Source: DASWTL01 sp966250385 (GTDB lineage: Bacteria; Bacteroidota; Bacteroidia; Sphingobacteriales; Sphingobacteriaceae). From it: a stretch of DNA of 64,000 bases. The stretch is from contig CBINHC010000002.1 of NCBI GenBank assembly GCA_966250385.1, positions 124,001 through 188,000 on the forward strand. The letters are read 5' to 3'. The translations under genes and the position numbers were made by a program. Under the pieces are notes generated by a model. That model saw nothing but the letters and a program-made list of their open reading frames with translations. It had not been told where the DNA came from and searched no databases. Below, piece by piece: positions 59,875 through 64,000 of the stretch. Each line of letters begins with the position of its first letter. Position 1 is the first letter of the stretch.

Positions 59875-60965
59875 AGAAAGTACTATTTATAGACCGGGAC
59901 GGGACCATCATTTCAGAACCGCAGCCCGACCAGCAGGTCGACACCCTGGAAAAACTTGAGTTCCTCCCCTACGCGATCTCGTCGCTCAAAAAGCTGCAGG
60001 ACTTCGGCTATGAACTGGTCATGGTCAGCAACCAGGACGGCCGGGGAACGGACAGTTTTCCGGAGGAGGACTTCCAGAAACCGCACCAGAAGATGCTGGA
60101 TATCCTAGCATCGGAGGGGATCCGCTTCGCTGAGATCTTTATCGACGATTCGTTCCCGCACCAGAACAGCCCGCTCCGCAAGCCCAATACCGGACTACTG
60201 ACGAAGTACCTGGCCAAAAATTCCCTGGATCTGGAACGATCCTTCACGATCGGCGATCGGGAAACAGACGTCCAGCTGGCCGAAAACCTCGGTTGCAAGG
60301 CGATCCGCTATTCAACTGAGCCCGACGAGCGGGCCGTGCTGACCTCAGATAGCTGGACGGAGATCTGCGAGTACCTGACCCGGAAGTCCGACCGACTGGT
60401 CAACCTGGAGCGGAACACGAAGGAAACCCGGATCAGGCTGACCCTGAACCTGGACGGGAACGGAAACCACCGGATCGATACCGGCCTGAAGTTCTATGAC
60501 CACATGCTGGACCAGCTGGCTCGTCACTCAGGGGTGGATTTGACCCTTTCCGTTCAGGGAGACCTCGAGATTGATGAACATCACACCATTGAAGATACGG
60601 CAATCGCTTTGGGAAAGGCATTCAAAACGGCATTGGGAGATAAACGGGGCATTGAACGATACGGGTTCCTGCTACCGATGGATGAAGCCCTGGTGCAATG
60701 CGCCATCGACTTCTCGGACCGGGCGTATTTTATATTCAAGGGATCATTCGACCGGGAATATGTCGGCGACTTCCCGACCGAAATGTTCGAGCACTGGATG
60801 AAGTCCTTTTCCGAACATGCCGGCATGAACCTGAACCTGGCGATCCTGGACGGCAATAACACCCACCATATGATCGAGGCAGCGTTCAAGGCGCTTGCCA
60901 AATGTATTAAACAGGCCATCCGGGTTACGGGAACTGAATTGCCAACGACCAAAGGCGTCATTTGA
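59871..60965 (+). CDS. hisB: Bifunctional histidinol-phosphatase / imidazoleglycerol-phosphate dehydratase
   Basis: A 364-residue fusion. The N-terminal 165 residues are a HAD phosphatase (LFIDRDGTII, nucleophile Asp 8; TIGDRETDVQLAENLGC) and the C-terminal 190 are the dehydratase, with the metal-binding motifs HHTIEDTAIALGKAF and HHMIEAAFKALAKC. It catalyses steps 6 and 8 of the pathway. The start overlaps hisC by four bases. Confidence 0.97.
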   Translation: MKKVLFIDRDGTIISEPQPDQQVDTLEKLEFLPYAISSLKKLQDFGYELVMVSNQDGRGTDSFPEEDFQKPHQKMLDILASEGIRFAEIFIDDSFPHQNSPLRKPNTGLLTKYLAKNSLDLERSFTIGDRETDVQLAENLGCKAIRYSTEPDERAVLTSDSWTEICEYLTRKSDRLVNLERNTKETRIRLTLNLDGNGNHRIDTGLKFYDHMLDQLARHSGVDLTLSVQGDLEIDEHHTIEDTAIALGKAFKTALGDKRGIERYGFLLPMDEALVQCAIDFSDRAYFIFKGSFDREYVGDFPTEMFEHWMKSFSEHAGMNLNLAILDGNNTHHMIEAAFKALAKCIKQAIRVTGTELPTTKGVI

Positions 60966-60975
60966 GGAAACGGCC

Positions 60976-61620
60976 ATGGATGTAATCAAATACGCTGATC
61001 AGATCTCATCTCCCGTCGCCGCGAAGGAAGGTGCCGTGGGCATCATCAATTACGGCGCGGGTAACATCTTCTCACTTACCGCTGCACTCGACCGCCTTGG
61101 CATCCGCTACGGCATGGTTCACCATGCGGGCGATTTCGAGGGCTATGACCGGTATATCATCCCGGGCGTCGGCCATGCCGGGGCGGCCATGAAAAAGCTG
61201 CAGGACACCGGCCTGGTGGACCGCATCCGTGAATTGAAAAAACCGGTATTGGGCGTTTGTGTCGGCATGCAGCTGCTGACCGCGTTTTCAGAAGAGGGCA
61301 ACTCGGAGCTGACCGGGATCATTCCGCTCCAAACGAAACTTTTTAAAGAATCGCTAAAACTAAAAGTTCCGCACACCGGTTGGAATAAGGTCCGTCCGGA
61401 TATCGAAAACGCTTTATTCTCAGAGCTTAACGACGAATACTTCTACTTTGTGCACTCGTATCATATCGAATTTAATTCTAACTTTACTTTGGCTTCAACC
61501 GATTATGGCATAAGATTTTCGGCGGCTATCAGGAAGGATAACTTCTATGGAGTACAATTCCACCCGGAGAAATCCGGGAAGGCCGGCGAACGGCTGTTAC
61601 TTAATTTTTTAGGCATATAA
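60976..61620 (+). CDS. hisH: Imidazole glycerol phosphate synthase, glutaminase subunit
   Basis: A 214-residue class I glutamine amidotransferase. IINYGAGNIFSL is the family N-terminus, the nucleophile Cys lies in GVCVGMQLL (about residue 95), and VQFHPEKSG supplies the His and Glu of the triad. It makes ammonia for HisF. The ATG at 60976 adds about 20 residues before the usual start of the domain; the frame is open further upstream within hisB but that is unlikely to be used. Confidence 0.95.
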   Translation: MDVIKYADQISSPVAAKEGAVGIINYGAGNIFSLTAALDRLGIRYGMVHHAGDFEGYDRYIIPGVGHAGAAMKKLQDTGLVDRIRELKKPVLGVCVGMQLLTAFSEEGNSELTGIIPLQTKLFKESLKLKVPHTGWNKVRPDIENALFSELNDEYFYFVHSYHIEFNSNFTLASTDYGIRFSAAIRKDNFYGVQFHPEKSGKAGERLLLNFLGI

Positions 61621-61628
61621 ACGACGCT

Positions 61629-62378
61629 ATGTATATTATTCCTGCAATTGACATTCTGGACAAGAAAGTGGTCCGCCTGCGAGAAGGAAATTATGACCAG
61701 GTGACCTCTTACGATGTCACATTGGAAGAGATGGTCGACAGATACCAGTCCAACGGTACCGAGTTCATTCATATCATCGACCTCAACGGGGCCAAAGGTG
61801 ATTTCAGCAACCAGAGCTACCTGTTCGATATTATCCGCAAGACGGATATGAAGGTCCAGTACGGTGGCGGCGTCCGGAGTATCCCTAAGGTTAAGGAACT
61901 TATCGATTCCGGAATTCACCGGGTGATCGTAGGAACCCAGGCCATCACCAACCCCAGCTTCCTGGACCAGCTCTCGGTGGAAATGTGCAACAAGGTCAAA
62001 TGCTCGGATCAGATCGTCGTGGCGATCGATGTCCTGGATGAGGTGGTCAAGTATTCCGGGTGGATGGAAAGTTCTCCCATCAAGCTGATGGACTATGTTG
62101 ACCGTTGCTTGTCCCTCGGATTTTATCGCTTTCTCTGTACCGATATTGATAAGGACGGCAAGCTGGGCGGCGCCGGTGTCGAACTCTATAAGAAGTTACT
62201 GGAGCACTCCCCTTTCATTAAACTGATCGCTTCGGGGGGTATCAGCTCGATGGACGATATTCGCCGGCTCCAGGAGATCAAGGTCGAGTCCTGCGTGGTC
62301 GGTAAGGCGATCTATGAAGGACGGATCAGCATTGAAGAAATTAAGGACTGGAACCTGAAAGCCCTGATATCGTTCTGA
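61629..62378 (+). CDS. hisA: ProFAR isomerase
   Basis: A 249-residue TIM barrel that isomerises ProFAR to PRFAR. The first catalytic Asp is in IIPAIDILDKKVVRL (Asp 8) and the second region is LCTDIDKDGKLGGAG (canonical TDISRDG). It carries a short insertion after VVAIDVLDEVVKYSGWMES. It starts eight bases after hisH. Confidence 0.95.
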   Translation: MYIIPAIDILDKKVVRLREGNYDQVTSYDVTLEEMVDRYQSNGTEFIHIIDLNGAKGDFSNQSYLFDIIRKTDMKVQYGGGVRSIPKVKELIDSGIHRVIVGTQAITNPSFLDQLSVEMCNKVKCSDQIVVAIDVLDEVVKYSGWMESSPIKLMDYVDRCLSLGFYRFLCTDIDKDGKLGGAGVELYKKLLEHSPFIKLIASGGISSMDDIRRLQEIKVESCVVGKAIYEGRISIEEIKDWNLKALISF

Positions 62379-62404
62379 GGTTCCGGCCATAAACACACTA
62401 CATA

Positions 62405-63211
62405 TTGAACAGCATAGAAGAGCTTCCGGCGGCCCCTGCTCAGGGGGATGCCGGCGGACTGACGAAGAGGATCATCCCCTGCCTGGATGTAAAAAACGGC
62501 AGAACAGTCAAAGGCGTCAATTTTGTTGATCTCCGGGATGCCGGCGACCCTGTTGAGCTGGCCTGGCAGTATTCCCGCCAGGGCGCTGACGAACTGGTGT
62601 TCCTGGATATCAGCGCGACCCATGAAAAACGAAAGACGCTTGTCGAACTGGTCAGGGCCGTCGCCCGCCAGATCAGCATCCCGTTCACCATAGGCGGCGG
62701 TATCAACGAGATCGCGGACGCCGAGCTCCTGCTGAATTCAGGAGCGGACAAGGTGTCTGTCAACACGGCGGCGGTCCGTAACCCCAGGCTGATCGATGAG
62801 CTGGCCGCGGCATTCGGAAAACAGTTCGTCGTAGTCGCTGTCGACACGCGCGCAGTTAACGGCCGGAACCTGGTTCACCTGAACGGCGGCCGGATCACCA
62901 CCGATCTGGAAACGGAAAGCTGGATCCGGCAGGCTGAGGACCGCGGAGCCGGCGAAATCCTCTTGACTTCCATGGATTTTGACGGAACGAAGGCCGGGTT
63001 CGACCTGGAATTGCTCCGGACTGTGAATGAGGGGATCGGCATTCCGCTGATCGCATCAGGCGGCGCCGGCAGGATCGAACATTTCACAGAAGTCTTTTTG
63101 AAAACGGGCGTGGACGCGGCCCTTGCTGCGACGGTATTCCATTACGGAGAGATCCTGATACCTGATCTGAAAGCGGAATTGCGGAGGAATCAACTAGAAG
63201 TAAGAATTTAA
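62405..63211 (+). CDS. hisF: Imidazole glycerol phosphate synthase, cyclase subunit
   Basis: A 268-residue TIM barrel that makes imidazole glycerol phosphate and AICAR with HisH. RIIPCLDVKNGRTVKGVNF contains the first catalytic Asp and VVAVDTRAVNG the second; IPLIASGGAGRIEHF closes the barrel. No ATG is present near the usual start. A TTG at 62405 gives an 18-residue extension before LTKRIIP; a CTG at the canonical position is the alternative. Stop and hisIE start overlap by one base. Confidence 0.93.
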   Translation: MNSIEELPAAPAQGDAGGLTKRIIPCLDVKNGRTVKGVNFVDLRDAGDPVELAWQYSRQGADELVFLDISATHEKRKTLVELVRAVARQISIPFTIGGGINEIADAELLLNSGADKVSVNTAAVRNPRLIDELAAAFGKQFVVVAVDTRAVNGRNLVHLNGGRITTDLETESWIRQAEDRGAGEILLTSMDFDGTKAGFDLELLRTVNEGIGIPLIASGGAGRIEHFTEVFLKTGVDAALAATVFHYGEILIPDLKAELRRNQLEVRI

Positions 63212-63798
63212 TGGAAATAGACTTTAAGAAAGGCGACGGCCTGGTGCCGGTCATTATACAGGACGAGCGGACGCTGGAAGTGCTGATGCTGGGCTATATG
63301 AATGAAGATGCCTTTGAGGAAACGGTTCGGGGTCAGAAGGTGACGTTTTACTCCAGGAGCAAGAACCGGCTCTGGACTAAAGGCGAAGAAAGCGGCAACT
63401 ACCTGTGGGTAAAGAACATAAGCCTGGACTGCGACCAGGACACCCTGCTGATCCTTGCCGTTCCGGAGGGACCGACATGCCACAAGGGCACGCGCAGCTG
63501 CTTCAATACCGCCTATAACCAGAACTTCCTGTTTGAGCTGGAAAACATCATCCGGGACCGGTACGAGAACCCGGCGGAAGGCTCCTATGTGAACAGCCTG
63601 CGCGGGAAGGGGCTGAATAAGATCGCCCAGAAAGTCGGGGAAGAAGGCGTTGAAACGGTGATCGCCGCACTGGCTGAATCGGAAGAAGACCTGATCAACG
63701 AGGCTTCGGACCTCATCTTCCACCTGATGGTCCTGCTCAGGGAAAAGAACCTGTCCCTGAAGACCATTGCAAAAAACCTGGAGACCCGGCACCGGTAA
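63211..63798 (+). CDS. hisI: Bifunctional phosphoribosyl-AMP cyclohydrolase / phosphoribosyl-ATP pyrophosphatase
   Basis: A 195-residue HisIE fusion. The N-terminal part is HisI (SGNYLWVKNISLDCDQDTLLILAVPEGPTCHKGTRSCF, with zinc and magnesium ligands) and the C-terminal 95 residues are HisE (KGLNKIAQKVGEEGVETVIAALAESEEDLINEASDLIFHLMVLL). It does steps 2 and 3 of the pathway. The ATG overlaps the hisF stop by one base (TAATG). It ends the operon core. Confidence 0.96.
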   Translation: MEIDFKKGDGLVPVIIQDERTLEVLMLGYMNEDAFEETVRGQKVTFYSRSKNRLWTKGEESGNYLWVKNISLDCDQDTLLILAVPEGPTCHKGTRSCFNTAYNQNFLFELENIIRDRYENPAEGSYVNSLRGKGLNKIAQKVGEEGVETVIAALAESEEDLINEASDLIFHLMVLLREKNLSLKTIAKNLETRHR

Positions 63799-63810
63799 GG
63801 ATAGAGATCT

Positions 63811-64000
63811 ATGATAACAGTAGCATGCGTTGCCGAGCTTTCGGGCCATCAGAACCCGATCTATACGGTTGAGAATTCGCAGAAACCACATATTTTTTTT
63901 ACGGGCGGTAATGACAAGGGCGTCGTCGAATGGAGTCTGAAGACGCGGGACTTTGTGAAAGTCATGATGCCGGTACAGTCTTCCGTGTATGCCTTGCATT
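63811..64000 (+). CDS. WD40-repeat protein, N-terminal part (runs off the window)
   Basis: An ATG at 63811, 12 bases after hisIE, opens a frame that continues past the window end; 63 residues are visible. LSGHQNPIYTVENS ... HIFFTGGNDKGVVEWSLKT is the pattern of a first WD40 repeat, and the next repeat begins with PVQSSVYALH. No signal peptide is seen. The short gap suggests co-transcription with the his genes, though a functional link is not evident. Confidence 0.75.
   Translation, partial: MITVACVAELSGHQNPIYTVENSQKPHIFFTGGNDKGVVEWSLKTRDFVKVMMPVQSSVYALH

Overview
The window comes from a GC-rich member of the phylum Bacteroidota, probably a Cytophagales- or Sphingobacteriales-like gliding relative. 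The order is inferred; the phylum is well supported. Evidence includes two type IX secretion cargo proteins (a type A sorting domain ending at 959 and a SprB-repeat protein with a gliding-type C-terminal domain at 20015-24736), a SusC/SusD pair, a MurF-alanine racemase fusion, DUF2911, DUF5777 and DUF6438 proteins, a YpdA-like reductase, and repeated promoter boxes of the Bacteroidota form TAnnTTTG. Many genes lack a visible Shine-Dalgarno sequence.

Layout. 1-8.3 kb: the end of an adhesin, then a minus-strand block (cutC, a Tat-exported glycosylasparaginase, a TRIC-like channel, a type II NADH dehydrogenase, a calcium-type P-ATPase and an SDR oxidoreductase). 8.4-19.7 kb: catalase with an ankyrin partner, lipoprotein hydrolases, DUF2911, an MFS transporter, a sterol desaturase-like enzyme, galM, an RNA methyltransferase and a flavin oxidase. 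20.0-24.7 kb: a giant secreted protein with 15 SprB repeats. 24.8-30.2 kb: metabolic genes, a YpdA-like reductase, a transaldolase-family aldolase and the SRP RNA. 30.3-36.2 kb: a SusD/SusC uptake pair behind an AraC regulator and a VOC protein. 36.4-39.0 kb: gmhB and an OPT transporter. 39.2-43.0 kb: a five-gene ECF-sigma operon with a membrane-anchored barrel protein, YceI, a DUF5777 barrel and a Rieske protein. 43.1-48.9 kb: dinB, a 2H phosphoesterase, DUF502, murF-alr, recX and a Gly-Leu-Gly tRNA cluster.

48.9-56.4 kb is an accessory region of lower GC content. It holds a group II intron remnant beside an IS-like terminal repeat, an arsenate reductase/ACR3 pair, a duplicated XRE regulator plus DUF6438 module (one DUF6438 copy decayed), a cupin and a HepT/MntA toxin-antitoxin pair. 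56.5-63.8 kb is a complete histidine operon (hisG-D-C-B-H-A-F-IE) behind a promoter and a histidine-rich leader peptide. A WD40 protein runs off the end.

The best candidates for something new are the ECF-sigma/YceI/DUF5777/Rieske operon, whose second protein seems to carry both an inner-membrane helix and an outer-membrane-type barrel, and the duplicated XRE/DUF6438 module. Several operon heads also have the -7 box only 3-6 bases before the start codon, which suggests leaderless mRNAs. No database search or computation was possible; all family calls are from reading the sequence.
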